A stretch of DNA of 41,642 nucleotides, taken from positions 1 to 41,642 of the IMG/VR virus record IMGVR_UViG_3300031566_000127, one strand, 5' to 3'. Positions 16,059 to 21,874 of the stretch are shown here, piece by piece. The position numbers and the translations under genes are program-made. Within the stretch, counting starts at the first letter, position 1; every line of letters starts with the position of its first letter. A model generated the notes under the pieces. The model was not told where the DNA came from. It did not search any database and saw nothing but the letters and a program-made list of their open reading frames with translations. This stretch comes from a virus.

Positions 16059-16152
16059 TCAGTTTTTCCTTATACATCCTATCCATACAACGATGATAGA
16101 TTTTCAATAGGATTTTCCCAGTATCCCTTTTCTTAGCTACTTGCTTTTTCAC
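16042..16152 (-). CDS. Possible small basic protein, 36 aa
   Basis: A GTG-started frame encoding a Lys-rich peptide (MKKQVAKKRDTGKILLKIYH at the N-terminus). The start overlaps the stop of the zinc-ribbon gene and the end overlaps the TerL start by 17 bases, filling the gap. An AAGGGG site lies about 10 bases upstream. There is no known family. Its coding nature rests only on coupling and spacing. Confidence 0.4.
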   Translation of the reverse strand: MKKQVAKKRDTGKILLKIYHRCMDRMYKEKLNDNSN

Positions 16153-16337
16153 GCTAGAATCCCCTTAAACTCAAAGTGAGCTATATTACCCAGTATCTTT
16201 TCATTCAGTGTACCACATAAAGGGCAGGGCTCCAAATGCTTATTATCAGAATACAGTTTGCGTTTGGCATATTCGTGTCCACATTTGCGACATTTGTATT
16301 CATATAAAGGGATACTGCACCACCTTCCTGCGAACAT
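16149..16337 (-). CDS. Small zinc-ribbon (FmdB-like) protein
   Basis: Up to 62 residues. PLYEYKCRKCGHEYA and the later CPLCG form a CxxC...CxxC zinc ribbon like FmdB-type regulatory proteins. The conserved family start (an initial Met before PLYEY) is missing. The only in-frame ATG lies upstream at 16337 and overlaps the 3' end of the LAGLIDADG gene, whose arrival may have reshaped this N-terminus. The ribosome site is weak. A nucleic-acid or protein-binding role is plausible. Confidence 0.6.
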   Translation of the reverse strand: MFAGRWCSIPLYEYKCRKCGHEYAKRKLYSDNKHLEPCPLCGTLNEKILGNIAHFEFKGILA

Positions 16338-16698
16338 TCAGAGACCTGCCATCTTTTCTAGTATGATTATCCACAAAGTTAATAAACATTTCGGCCTTTG
16401 ATTTTTTATCTGATTTAAGGTATCGCATCACTTTCTCTAAAACAAATTTCGCCTCTCGTTGTCTATTCACTTCTATTCTATAACAAGGCTTATTCTTTGT
16501 ACTTTGAAGGCATACAGTGTAAAAAACAAGCCATTCATCTAGAATGCGTTTTACTTCACACAATATACCATCATCAGTATTAGTAACTTGAACTCGGCAA
16601 AGATGAGTCCCATTCTTTCGCTGAAGACGCACCATAATACATCCCTCGCCATCAATTATACCAGCTAACCAAGCAACATCAGTGTTTTTAACTAGCAC
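16300..16698 (-). CDS. Free-standing LAGLIDADG homing endonuclease
   Basis: A 132-residue, single-motif protein (VAWLAGIIDGEGCI, about residues 8-21) with the family pattern C-terminal to it (CRVQVTNTDDGILCEVKRIL). It is clearly related in layout to the intron-borne enzyme at 291-806, but it is shorter. I see no group I core or intein blocks around it, so it seems to be free-standing between genes. It starts at GTG with GGGGAGGGG upstream. It probably dimerises to cut DNA near this position in related phages. Confidence 0.85.
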   Translation of the reverse strand: MLVKNTDVAWLAGIIDGEGCIMVRLQRKNGTHLCRVQVTNTDDGILCEVKRILDEWLVFYTVCLQSTKNKPCYRIEVNRQREAKFVLEKVMRYLKSDKKSKAEMFINFVDNHTRKDGRSLNVRRKVVQYPFI

Positions 16699-16710
16699 TA
16701 TCCCCTCCCC

Positions 16711-16851
16711 TTAATTCATATTAAGCTCAACCCACTTACGCCAGTAGAGTTCTTCGTGAACATAATACTGCCAGTCTATGCCAGGCTGACCTACCAGCAC
16801 AATCAACCCCATCAATGTCATATACTGTGTCGCCCTACTTGCCCTAAACAT
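16711..16851 (-). CDS. Small protein, 46 aa
   Basis: Starts MFRASRATQYMTLMGLIVLV and continues into an aromatic, charged segment (DWQYYVHEELYWRKWVELN). The N-terminal hydrophobic stretch could be a short membrane anchor. The ATG overlaps the end of the upstream 169-residue gene, which indicates coupled translation. No family is recognised. Confidence 0.55.
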   Translation of the reverse strand: MFRASRATQYMTLMGLIVLVGQPGIDWQYYVHEELYWRKWVELNMN

Positions 16852-17353
16852 CTTTTGCCTCTATCAATGGCTCTACTATCTCTGGGGGATTAGCTGATAC
16901 GCCACCTGTCGTAGGCATCTCAAGAATAAGTGGCCCTACTGCTACATAGCCAGCAGGTATATCATTATCTGGGTTATCTTTTGAGAGCAAAAACTTTTTA
17001 AGAAGCACTGCCTTTGCCTCTTCTAATGTAGGTGCACTACTATCGCTATGTGCCCTTTCCTCATTACCTAAATATATAATGAAATACTTTTGGTCTTCAA
17101 AACATTTATAGCCAGTTAACGATTGATATTGCTGCACATAACCAAACATCGTGCCATACTTACTAGTTAGGGCATAAGTGGTAAACTTCTTGTGAGGGTG
17201 GTAGCTATGCTCCCTTGTAATTTCCTTCCACTTATAGGGCAACTCCCTATCTACCTTTATCACTAAGCCATTCTCATGGAGATATGCCCATAACGCAGCA
17301 GGATAATCTGTATATTCCTCTATTCCCTTCCTTATCTTTTCTTGTTTAGTCAT
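16844..17353 (-). CDS. Hypothetical protein, 169 aa
   Basis: Starts MTKQEKIRKGIEEYTDYPAA at 17353 behind a perfect AAGGAGG, so I reject the longer upstream frame to 17434. The N-terminal ~35 residues look helical; the centre (HPHKKFTTYALTSKYG and what follows) is rich in aromatic residues. The Pro/Glu-rich C-terminus may be disordered. Its leader is a stable three-way RNA fold. The function is unknown; it is co-transcribed with the packaging genes. Confidence 0.75.
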   Translation of the reverse strand: MTKQEKIRKGIEEYTDYPAALWAYLHENGLVIKVDRELPYKWKEITREHSYHPHKKFTTYALTSKYGTMFGYVQQYQSLTGYKCFEDQKYFIIYLGNEERAHSDSSAPTLEEAKAVLLKKFLLSKDNPDNDIPAGYVAVGPLILEMPTTGGVSANPPEIVEPLIEAKDV

Positions 17354-17372
17354 AATAACCTCCTTTGTAAGA

Positions 17373-17442
17373 AGCGGGGTTGAGGTTTCGGTTGAAACCC
17401 TGGCGTGGCAACCAGGGAAAGACCGCCAGTACAAACCCCGCT
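17373..17442 (-). promoter_or_regulatory. Structured leader RNA before the 169-aa gene
   Basis: On the minus strand AGCGGGGTT (17442-17434) pairs with AACCCCGCT (17381-17373) over nine bases. Inside are a GGTTTC-AACC-GAAACC hairpin (17399-17384) and either CCCTGG/CCAGGG or CTGGCG/CGCCAG; these two pairings are mutually exclusive because they share bases. It ends 9 bases before the AAGGAGG site. It is not a tRNA, since no D arm or proper T loop is present. It may be a switch, a ribozyme-like fold or an mRNA-stability element. Confidence 0.5.
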
Positions 17443-17466
17443 CCTATAAAAGTGCACTGGAATTAT

Positions 17467-17586
17467 CTACCTGCCTTTCTCCTCTATCTCCTGTGGCGTT
17501 GCTAACGGTATGACCTCTCTCTTACAAACATAACAATATCCTAGCGTTACCCTCTTCCCACATATCGGACATATCAGCACTTTCAT
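17467..17586 (-). CDS. Zinc-finger microprotein, 39 aa
   Basis: Starts MKVLICPICGKRVTLGYCYVC: two CxxC pairs that should bind one zinc ion, then a charged tail ending EEKGR. AAAGGAG lies six bases before the ATG. It is a good example of the small zinc proteins common in phage late and middle operons. Its target is unknown. Confidence 0.65.
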   Translation of the reverse strand: MKVLICPICGKRVTLGYCYVCKREVIPLATPQEIEEKGR

Positions 17587-17731
17587 CTCAATCTCCTTTT
17601 TGTAGTTGAAAAATACTCTGGTGACATACTATAGTCCTCTCGTCAAACGATTTACGGTTCCCCTCTCATTCCAGGGGTATCACTTTATTAGCACTCTGTA
17701 CCCGCCCTGATTACCGCCCTACTGCTTCTCA

Positions 17732-17812
17732 TCATAGGCAGAGCACCAGCCATGCCATACTTATCAGGACAATAGCACCGGCTAACAAGCAATCAATCTT
17801 ACCGGCTCTCAT
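17732..17812 (-). CDS. Single-helix membrane peptide, 26 aa
   Basis: MRAGKIDCLLAGAIVLISMA followed by WLVLCL: a positively charged N-terminus and one membrane helix. The start overlaps the previous stop as TAATG. Between 17587 and 17731 I see only very short frames and no clear gene. Being so short, it could be chance, but the coupling and the helix favour a real product. Confidence 0.45.
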   Translation of the reverse strand: MRAGKIDCLLAGAIVLISMAWLVLCL

Positions 17813-18009
17813 TAAAGTATATCCTCTATTCTACCCACGTCCCTTGAAGTTATGACCTGCCTCTCAGCAGGACGCACTTTACTTTGAAGCTCCTCCTCGG
17901 TTCTGGCTGATGTGTAAAAGCCACACGGATTACACCCAGCCCAATAATACTGTGACTCAACACCACCACGGCCTTGCTCCAATTCCTGTCCACATTTAGG
18001 ACAATTCAT
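17812..18009 (-). CDS. Zinc-ribbon protein, 65 aa
   Basis: N-terminus MNCPKCGQELEQGRGG, then CNPCGFYTSA: a CxxC...CxxC zinc ribbon followed by a charged C-terminus (ERQVITSRDVGRIEDIL). I start at the ATG at 18009, four bases beyond AGGGGGTGGAT spacing, rather than at the GTG two codons earlier. It belongs to a run of microproteins after terS. The function is unknown. Confidence 0.65.
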   Translation of the reverse strand: MNCPKCGQELEQGRGGVESQYYWAGCNPCGFYTSARTEEELQSKVRPAERQVITSRDVGRIEDIL

Positions 18010-18040
18010 ATCCACCCCCTATATGTAGTGTCTCCTCTAC

Positions 18041-18100
18041 CTACAGCACCCCCATACTAAATAACATTAGCACAAAAAAGATAACATCTCCTAATTCCAT
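18041..18100 (-). CDS. Membrane micropeptide, 19 aa
   Basis: MELGDVIFFVLMLFSMGVL, one membrane helix. AGGAGGT lies five bases before the ATG, one of the best ribosome sites in the region, which is why I report such a short frame. There is no family to compare with. Confidence 0.45.
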   Translation of the reverse strand: MELGDVIFFVLMLFSMGVL

Positions 18101-18112
18101 ATCTACCTCCTG

Positions 18113-18232
18113 TCATTGTGTAGTTATAAACTTAATCAATGCCCAGATTATTAAACCTGTTACTGTAAACCCAGACACCACCGACACAAGAATGACCCCA
18201 AGTAAACCTAGTGCCTTAATCATGTCCTTCAC
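18113..18232 (-). CDS. Membrane peptide, 39 aa
   Basis: A GTG-started frame (AGGGGG upstream) encoding VKDMIKALGLLGVILVSVVS and a second hydrophobic half (GFTVTGLIIWALIKFITTQ). It has one long or two short membrane helices and resembles pinholin-sized phage proteins. It sits far from the other holin-like genes. The stop nearly abuts the AGGAGGT site of the next micropeptide. Confidence 0.5.
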   Translation of the reverse strand: MKDMIKALGLLGVILVSVVSGFTVTGLIIWALIKFITTQ

Positions 18233-18307
18233 ATCTACCCCCTATATATAGTATATCCCCCATCATTAGCACCACCATATATTGTGGGACGCACTATAAC
18301 TATTATG

Positions 18308-18496
18308 TCAACTTGTCCTGTTCTCATACTCGACACTGAAACTAAACCCGTTAATACCCAGGGCGTTAGTACCAACTGAGTCATTGTAACACTTGACTTC
18401 ATCCCAGTTATTCTCTAGCTTGTCAACCTCTCTGCGTAATGATGCTATAACAGCAACCTTCGCCCTCTCGTCCACACCCTCCACTTTTCTAGTCAT
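18308..18496 (-). CDS. Hypothetical protein, 62 aa
   Basis: Starts MTRKVEGVDERAKVAVIASL; the first half is helical and charged, the second (GINGFSFSVEYENRTS) strand-like. The start overlaps the terS stop (TAATG), with GGAGGGAG inside the terS end, so it is coupled to terS. The family is unknown. Between its stop and the next peptide (18233-18307) I see no gene. Confidence 0.65.
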   Translation of the reverse strand: MTRKVEGVDERAKVAVIASLRREVDKLENNWDEVKCYNDSVGTNALGINGFSFSVEYENRTS

Positions 18497-18987
18497 TATT
18501 CTCCCTCCTTTAGTAGTTCTCTAGCTTCGCCCTCTATCACCTGGGGCGTGCCCTCTCCCTCATTGAGCACAATCTCAACGTGGGTGATAGTAACAGTTTT
18601 CCTCTCGTTGATGTCAACCCGGGTCCTGTCTTTCCTGCCCCACCGGTCCGGGTGCCTGCGTTCATTAACAGTGATAGCTAGATAACCGTCCTTCTTTTCA
18701 ATGGCAGCATTGCGAGCCGTTTGCACCATTAAGTCCTCGGCATCAGCTTCGGCCCTTTTTATTGACTCTAACAGCCTTATATATATACTGTCCTCGGTAG
18801 TCAAACCGTTATCCTGGTCTTGTCTAGCTTGTTCAAGCCAATAGTAGTATGTTGGTTCAGCTATACCGACAAGGGCACAGGCCACAATAGCATAGTTCCC
18901 CTTGCGGATATACTCTGATAGGGCTTCAATCATACCGTTGTTTAGTTTTCTAGGTATCGGTCTTTTAGTCACTTCTTTAGTAGTCAT
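18496..18987 (-). CDS. terS: Terminase small subunit
   Basis: A 163-residue protein. The N-terminal helix-turn-helix (ALSEYIRKGNYAIVACALVG, then EPTYYYWLEQARQ) binds packaging-site DNA. A central helical oligomerisation stretch (RLLESIKRAEADAEDLMVQT) and the typical ITVNERRHPDRWGRKDRT motif follow. TerS rings select viral DNA for TerL. Seven tandem hexamers abut the start codon, and an HNH gene lies just upstream, the usual partner of packaging terminases. Confidence 0.85.
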   Translation of the reverse strand: MTTKEVTKRPIPRKLNNGMIEALSEYIRKGNYAIVACALVGIAEPTYYYWLEQARQDQDNGLTTEDSIYIRLLESIKRAEADAEDLMVQTARNAAIEKKDGYLAITVNERRHPDRWGRKDRTRVDINERKTVTITHVEIVLNEGEGTPQVIEGEARELLKEGE

Positions 18988-19029
18988 CTTATACTTATAC
19001 TTTAACTTAAACTTAACCTTTAACTTATA
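18988..19029. repeat. Seven tandem hexamers at the terS start
   Basis: Perfectly phased units CTTATA, CTTATA, CTTTAA, CTTAAA, CTTAAC, CTTTAA, CTTATA on the plus strand (consensus CTTWWA), ending exactly at the terS start codon. On the coding strand they read as TATAAG-type units that take the place of a normal ribosome site. This may be a TerS-binding iteron array, or a slippage-prone leader that tunes terS translation. Confidence 0.75.
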
Positions 19030-19058
19030 GCTGAGTGACTACTGTATGCACTCATTAC

Positions 19059-19080
19059 TAGGTATGGATTAGGTATGGAT
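19059..19080. repeat. Two tandem 11-mers upstream of terS
   Basis: TAGGTATGGAT twice in a row with no mismatch. The 11-base period is about one helical turn, so a protein could bind both copies on one face of the DNA. It lies between the hexamer array and the HNH gene. Confidence 0.7.
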
Positions 19081-19155
19081 TATTTTAGTCTCAATAACTG
19101 GTGATTTTGTGTACTAATTTTCAACCTCTGTAAAAAGTAGCAATATTTTAACTAA

Positions 19156-19199
19156 GCGTTAGGTCGGCGTTAGGTCACCTTTAGGCCGGCGTTAGCGTC
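19156..19199. repeat. Four tandem 11-mers at the HNH gene's 3' end
   Basis: GCGTTAGGTCG, GCGTTAGGTCA, CCTTTAGGCCG, GCGTTAGCGTC. Units one and two differ at one base; three and four are degenerate but keep the period. The array runs through the HNH stop codon and encodes its last residues. With the other two repeat families it makes a repeat-dense region of about 210 bp next to terS, a good candidate for the packaging (cos or pac) site. Confidence 0.7.
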
Positions 19200-19505
19200 A
19201 AGTTTTCTCAGATAATTCCGCATCATATCGGTAAATCTTTCTTGCCGGTTACAGTGGCGACAACGTAGCTCTATGTTGTCCGGGTCATTATCCCCGTCAA
19301 GGAAGATGGGTGTTTTGTGGTGGAACTCAAAGGATATAGAGTCCTTGCCGTCATACTTACGGCCAAGCTCTGAGGTATACTCAACAACGGCAGGCTTACC
19401 GCCTCGCTGTGTTACTGTCCCGACCTTACCGCATACCTGGCACGTTGCCTTGTCCCTCTCAATAACGAGCTGCCTCACCTCGACAGGCATTGTCCTTCTC
19501 TTCAT
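19170..19505 (-). CDS. HNH endonuclease next to terminase
   Basis: A 111-residue HNH protein: CQVCG, FEFHHKTPIFLDGDNDPDNI and CRHCNRQ provide the zinc cysteines and the HH/N catalytic frame. It is the first gene of the leftward late unit, just behind a sigma70-type promoter. HNH proteins encoded beside terminases are known to take part in DNA packaging and cos cleavage, so this one is more likely a packaging nuclease than a homing enzyme. GAGGT lies about nine bases before the ATG. Confidence 0.85.
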   Translation of the reverse strand: MKRRTMPVEVRQLVIERDKATCQVCGKVGTVTQRGGKPAVVEYTSELGRKYDGKDSISFEFHHKTPIFLDGDNDPDNIELRCRHCNRQERFTDMMRNYLRKLDANAGLKVT

Positions 19506-19524
19506 ACTTTATAACCTCACTAAC

Positions 19525-19554
19525 AGTATAAGCACAAAGAAGCCCGGGTGTCAA
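19525..19554 (-). promoter_or_regulatory. Promoter of the leftward late unit
   Basis: TTGACA (19554-19549), an 18-base spacer and TATACT (19530-19525). It is followed 20 bases later by the HNH start codon. It faces away from the rightward promoter at 19646. Confidence 0.7.
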
Positions 19555-19602
19555 GTATTACCCTGTGGGTCGCACTATCAGTTGACAATAACATATCTGG
19601 AG

Positions 19603-19618
19603 TGATACCAAAGTATCA
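19603..19618. promoter_or_regulatory. Palindromic operator-like site
   Basis: TGATAC-CAAA-GTATCA, a perfect 6-bp inverted repeat in the middle of the divergent intergenic region, between the two promoters. The length and symmetry fit a dimeric regulator. The ribbon-helix-helix or HTH protein of the early operon could be the ligand, but that is speculation. Confidence 0.5.
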
Positions 19619-19645
19619 TCTTGTAAGCGTTATGTAAACAAACTA

Positions 19646-19674
19646 TTGACAGCAAGTAGGACAGGGTATATATT
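19646..19674 (+). promoter_or_regulatory. Promoter of the rightward early unit
   Basis: A consensus TTGACA (19646-19651), a 17-base spacer and TATATT (19669-19674). Transcription should start near 19681, leaving a leader of about 47 bases before the first early gene. It is probably recognised by host sigma70 RNA polymerase on entry. Confidence 0.8.
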
Positions 19675-19727
19675 GAGAGCATAAGTCCTGAGCTGGGAAG
19701 CCAGGCAGTCAAAAAGGAAGGGACAAA

Positions 19728-19994
19728 ATGAAAGTCCGAAACATGACAAGCAATCGCACAGGCCGGGAAGTGCCGAACCAATTTGACATCGTAGACGATA
19801 ATGGAAACATCTACTTTCAGAGCTACCGAACAGTTATTGTAGCAATCAAGAGCGGGGTAACATACCTTGATACTCTCTGGGACTACTCCAGAACTACCGG
19901 CAAGTATCGTAACCAGTTTCTAGGAGAGACACGCAAGGAAACAGAAGCCAAGATAAAAGACGGGACATATATTGTAACCGACCTTAACAGCTAG
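19728..19994 (+). CDS. First early gene, 88 aa
   Basis: A small protein starting MKVRNMTSNRTGREVPNQFD; the core YFQSYRTVIVAIKSGVTYLD and the end YIVTDLNS look like a conserved family seen in phages and plasmids, but I cannot name a function. AAGGAAGGG precedes the ATG. As the first gene after the early promoter it is a candidate host-takeover or anti-defence factor, by position only. Confidence 0.7.
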   Translation: MKVRNMTSNRTGREVPNQFDIVDDNGNIYFQSYRTVIVAIKSGVTYLDTLWDYSRTTGKYRNQFLGETRKETEAKIKDGTYIVTDLNS

Positions 19995-20032
19995 GTATAG
20001 ACAGTTAAATAAAACAGAAAGGAGTTAGACAG

Positions 20033-20230
20033 ATGATAAACAGTAGGAATTCAAAAGCAGTCTTTACAAGTGAGGTTGCTGGGACTAGGTATACAATAGC
20101 TAGTTGGTGGCAGGTAGACAAAGAGGGATACGCACTAGCTGGGCCAAACTCATCCAAAAAGGGATTAGCAAGGGAAGTGGCAATACTCAATCGGCTTATG
20201 AAATCAGGTCAATATACAGACAGGCCATAG
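20033..20230 (+). CDS. Hypothetical early protein, 65 aa
   Basis: Starts MINSRNSKAVFTSEVAGTRY, has a strand-rich first half and a basic C-terminal helix (REVAILNRLMKSGQY). AAAGGAG lies upstream. Unknown family. Confidence 0.65.
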   Translation: MINSRNSKAVFTSEVAGTRYTIASWWQVDKEGYALAGPNSSKKGLAREVAILNRLMKSGQYTDRP

Positions 20231-20309
20231 TTAGCTATCGGCAACCGCTCATCAGCTTATGGTGGGCGGTAACGGATAAGCTATCAAATAAAGAAGGGGG
20301 TAAACTGAA

Positions 20310-20666
20310 ATGAACAAGGCACAGATACTTGACCACTGGAGAGGAATCAATCCGGGGCAACCGATAGCTATTAGTGAGGTAGCATATAAGCACACCGGCA
20401 GCACCTATGCTGAGGATGGCATCAGGCTAACGGGTAGCCAGGAGTTTATTGACAGCATACTATCACACCTTAAGGACTTACTGGACTATGAGAACGACAG
20501 CACCAGGTTACAGCTAGTCTATAAGCAATCAGTGGATAAGGACACAGGGCTACCACTGGCAAGTTATAACTGTTATATACAAGTACACGAGAGAGGCAGG
20601 GAAGCTCAGATAATGAATAGCATTGTAGCAGGAGCTCGACAGCGACAACTAGCAAGGGCTATCTAA
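20310..20666 (+). CDS. Hypothetical early protein, 118 aa
   Basis: MNKAQILDHWRGINPGQPIA at the N-terminus, then an acidic centre (SILSHLKDLLDYENDSTRLQ) and an Arg/Gln-rich C-terminus. I do not recognise it. GGGGG lies before the ATG. A long hairpin RNA begins directly after its stop codon. Confidence 0.65.
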   Translation: MNKAQILDHWRGINPGQPIAISEVAYKHTGSTYAEDGIRLTGSQEFIDSILSHLKDLLDYENDSTRLQLVYKQSVDKDTGLPLASYNCYIQVHERGREAQIMNSIVAGARQRQLARAI

Positions 20667-20667
20667 C

Positions 20668-20745
20668 CCCTTGCTACTGCCAGGCTAGTCCAGCCTATCA
20701 AGTAAGATATTGAGGGGCTACCGGCTAGCCTGGTGGTGGCGAGGG
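20668..20745 (+). ncRNA. Long hairpin RNA between early genes
   Basis: Bases 20668-20688 can pair with 20725-20745 over 21 consecutive positions (Watson-Crick with a few G-U), including CCAGGCTAG/CTAGCCTGG. The 36-base apical part can extend with AGCC/GGCT and TCAA/TTGA. There is no T run, so it is not a standard terminator. It lies between two early genes and could be an RNase III processing site, a stability element or the source of a small RNA. Confidence 0.55.
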
Positions 20746-20768
20746 AAGTAAATAAAGGAGGTGGTGAG

Positions 20769-20903
20769 ATGAGTCAGTTAGTAACAGACATAACTATCGC
20801 AGGGTTAGCGATAACCTTCTTGCTCTTGACCCTGATATACTGGACTGTTAGATATGAGTTCAGTATCAAGAAGCAAGTAAAGAAATGGAGGGGATATGAC
20901 TGA
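20769..20903 (+). CDS. Single-pass membrane protein, 44 aa
   Basis: MSQLVTDITIAGLAITFLLL then LTLIYWTVRYEF and a strongly basic tail (KKQVKKWRGYD): one membrane helix with a positive cytoplasmic end. GGAGGTGG precedes the ATG. Its stop overlaps the next start (ATGACTGA). Unknown function, perhaps an early envelope effector. Confidence 0.65.
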   Translation: MSQLVTDITIAGLAITFLLLTLIYWTVRYEFSIKKQVKKWRGYD

Positions 20904-21099
20904 ACTACTGGAGCAAATGCAACAGCTAATAAAACAGGCACGGCATGACGGCTATCAAGCTGGACTATCTAAGGGCTACGAGCTGGGCTGGCAGGCTGGA
21001 CAGGTGGAGAAGTCTAACCGGGCTATGATTGATGACAAGGAGATAGCCGACAATATGAAGGACTACTGGATGCACCAGGCAGACGGAGCCGAGAAATAA
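20896..21099 (+). CDS. Hypothetical early protein, 67 aa
   Basis: Starts MTELLEQMQQLIKQARHDGY; helical, with Gly-aromatic spacing (YQAGLSKGYELGWQAGQVEK) reminiscent of coiled or repeat helices. The start is coupled to the membrane protein upstream, with GGAGGGGAT before it. The family is unknown. Confidence 0.65.
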   Translation: MTELLEQMQQLIKQARHDGYQAGLSKGYELGWQAGQVEKSNRAMIDDKEIADNMKDYWMHQADGAEK

Positions 21100-21112
21100 A
21101 AGGGGGTAAGAT

Positions 21113-21238
21113 ATGACCTATGTAATAGAGGGGAGAGCAAACACGGTGACCAAGCACAAGGCACTAATCTATCAGGGTAAACGGCCCTTACCTATCAGTC
21201 AATACGGCAGAGTTATGCTGTATAAGGGGAGGTTATGA
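21113..21238 (+). CDS. Small basic protein, 41 aa
   Basis: MTYVIEGRANTVTKHKALIY then QGKRPLPISQYGRVMLYKGRL. AGGGGG lies eight bases upstream, and the stop overlaps the next start (ATGA). Basic and strand-rich; unknown. Confidence 0.55.
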   Translation: MTYVIEGRANTVTKHKALIYQGKRPLPISQYGRVMLYKGRL

Positions 21239-21483
21239 TGAACTATACTAAAGGGGAATGGAAAGTAACAGGAACTGGAATAGGCGACTACTTCATTGAA
21301 CCCCTGATGGCACGAGTACCAAGAATAAATGACGCCCAACTCATAGCATCTGCACCTGATTTGTATGAGGCACTGAAGGCAGTTGATGATTACCTATCAG
21401 CTCCGTATCCTGAGAATATGAAACTAAAGCAAATAGCTGCGGATAAACTAATCTCAGCACTGGCTAAAGCGGAGGGAAAATGA
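21235..21483 (+). CDS. Conserved phage small protein, 82 aa
   Basis: Begins MMNYTKGEWKVTGTGIGDYF; the segment RINDAQLIASAPDLYEALK is typical of a widespread phage family of unknown function (the 'TPGPW...ANARLIAAAPDLLEA' type). It overlaps its neighbours by ATGA at both ends. The second Met at 21238 is an equally possible start. Confidence 0.75.
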   Translation: MMNYTKGEWKVTGTGIGDYFIEPLMARVPRINDAQLIASAPDLYEALKAVDDYLSAPYPENMKLKQIAADKLISALAKAEGK

Positions 21484-21620
21484 AACCAATCAAAGTAACA
21501 ATCAGGAATGTTGATGAGGAGACCTATAACAAGGCAAGGCAATTAAGTATCAAGCTCAAGGTAGGTATAGGCTTCCTGGTTACTGAAGGGCTGAAGAAAG
21601 TAATCAAAGAGAATGCTTGA
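21480..21620 (+). CDS. Ribbon-helix-helix-like protein, 46 aa
   Basis: MKPIKVTIRNVDEETYNKAR followed by QLSIKLKVGIGFLVTEGLKKVIKE: a beta strand and two helices, the Arc/MetJ-like ribbon-helix-helix layout. Such dimers bind short palindromes and repress early promoters, so the operator-like site at 19603 is a possible target. It overlaps the genes on both sides. Confidence 0.65.
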   Translation: MKPIKVTIRNVDEETYNKARQLSIKLKVGIGFLVTEGLKKVIKENA

Positions 21621-21816
21621 CAAAGTTGTTGATATAGTGTATGCTAGGGTTACTATGGCAAAGTATGATAGTATGAGGAAGCTGGAACGGAACAAGATGC
21701 TAAGGGAATATACTCTAGCACACCCGGAGTTATCACTCAAGGAGATTGGTAAAGCCTTTGGTATCTCAACTAGCAGGGTATCTCGTATCATCAGTAGCGT
21801 ACCTGAGACGCACTAG
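21613..21816 (+). CDS. Helix-turn-helix protein
   Basis: 67 residues from the ATG at 21613; a second start at 21655 (MAKYDSMRKLERN) is possible. The C-terminal half (TLAHPELSLKEIGKAFGIST then SRVSRIISS) is a clear helix-turn-helix like sigma region 4 or MarR-type recognition helices. It probably regulates phage promoters together with the ribbon-helix-helix protein just before it. Confidence 0.7.
   Translation: MLDKVVDIVYARVTMAKYDSMRKLERNKMLREYTLAHPELSLKEIGKAFGISTSRVSRIISSVPETH
21617..21645 (+). promoter_or_regulatory. Possible internal early promoter
   Basis: TTGACA, exactly 17 bases, then TATGCT (4 of 6 to the -10 consensus). The predicted start is about three bases before the second start codon of the HTH gene (21655), which would give a nearly leaderless message. 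It lies inside coding sequence, so chance is possible. Confidence 0.35.
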
Positions 21817-21874
21817 AACCAACGACAGAGGCATTAACAACACCAGTAATAGTAACTAAGAAAGGAGGTAAATC

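Noticed and set aside
17373-17442. Possible tRNA gene (7-9 bp closing stem, arm-like hairpins)
   Set aside because: There is no D arm, the loops have the wrong sizes and the T-loop consensus is absent. I keep it as a structured leader of unknown class.
17583-17627. 14-residue frame (MSPEYFSTTKRRLR) coupled to the zinc microprotein by ATGA
   Set aside because: Too short and without a clear ribosome site. It may be a leader peptide but cannot be supported.
18233-18307. TTGACA near 18305 and two frames of 19-20 residues
   Set aside because: No matching -10 element and no ribosome sites for the frames.
19582-19610. Second rightward promoter with TTGACA at 19582
   Set aside because: The -10 position (ATACCA or GATACC) is poor, and it lies within the palindrome. 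The promoter at 19646 is much better.
20668-20745. Idea that this hairpin and the RNA at 1891-2006 are the same class (both contain CAGCCT, GTAAG and GGCTAC)
   Set aside because: The shared words are short and the overall folds differ.
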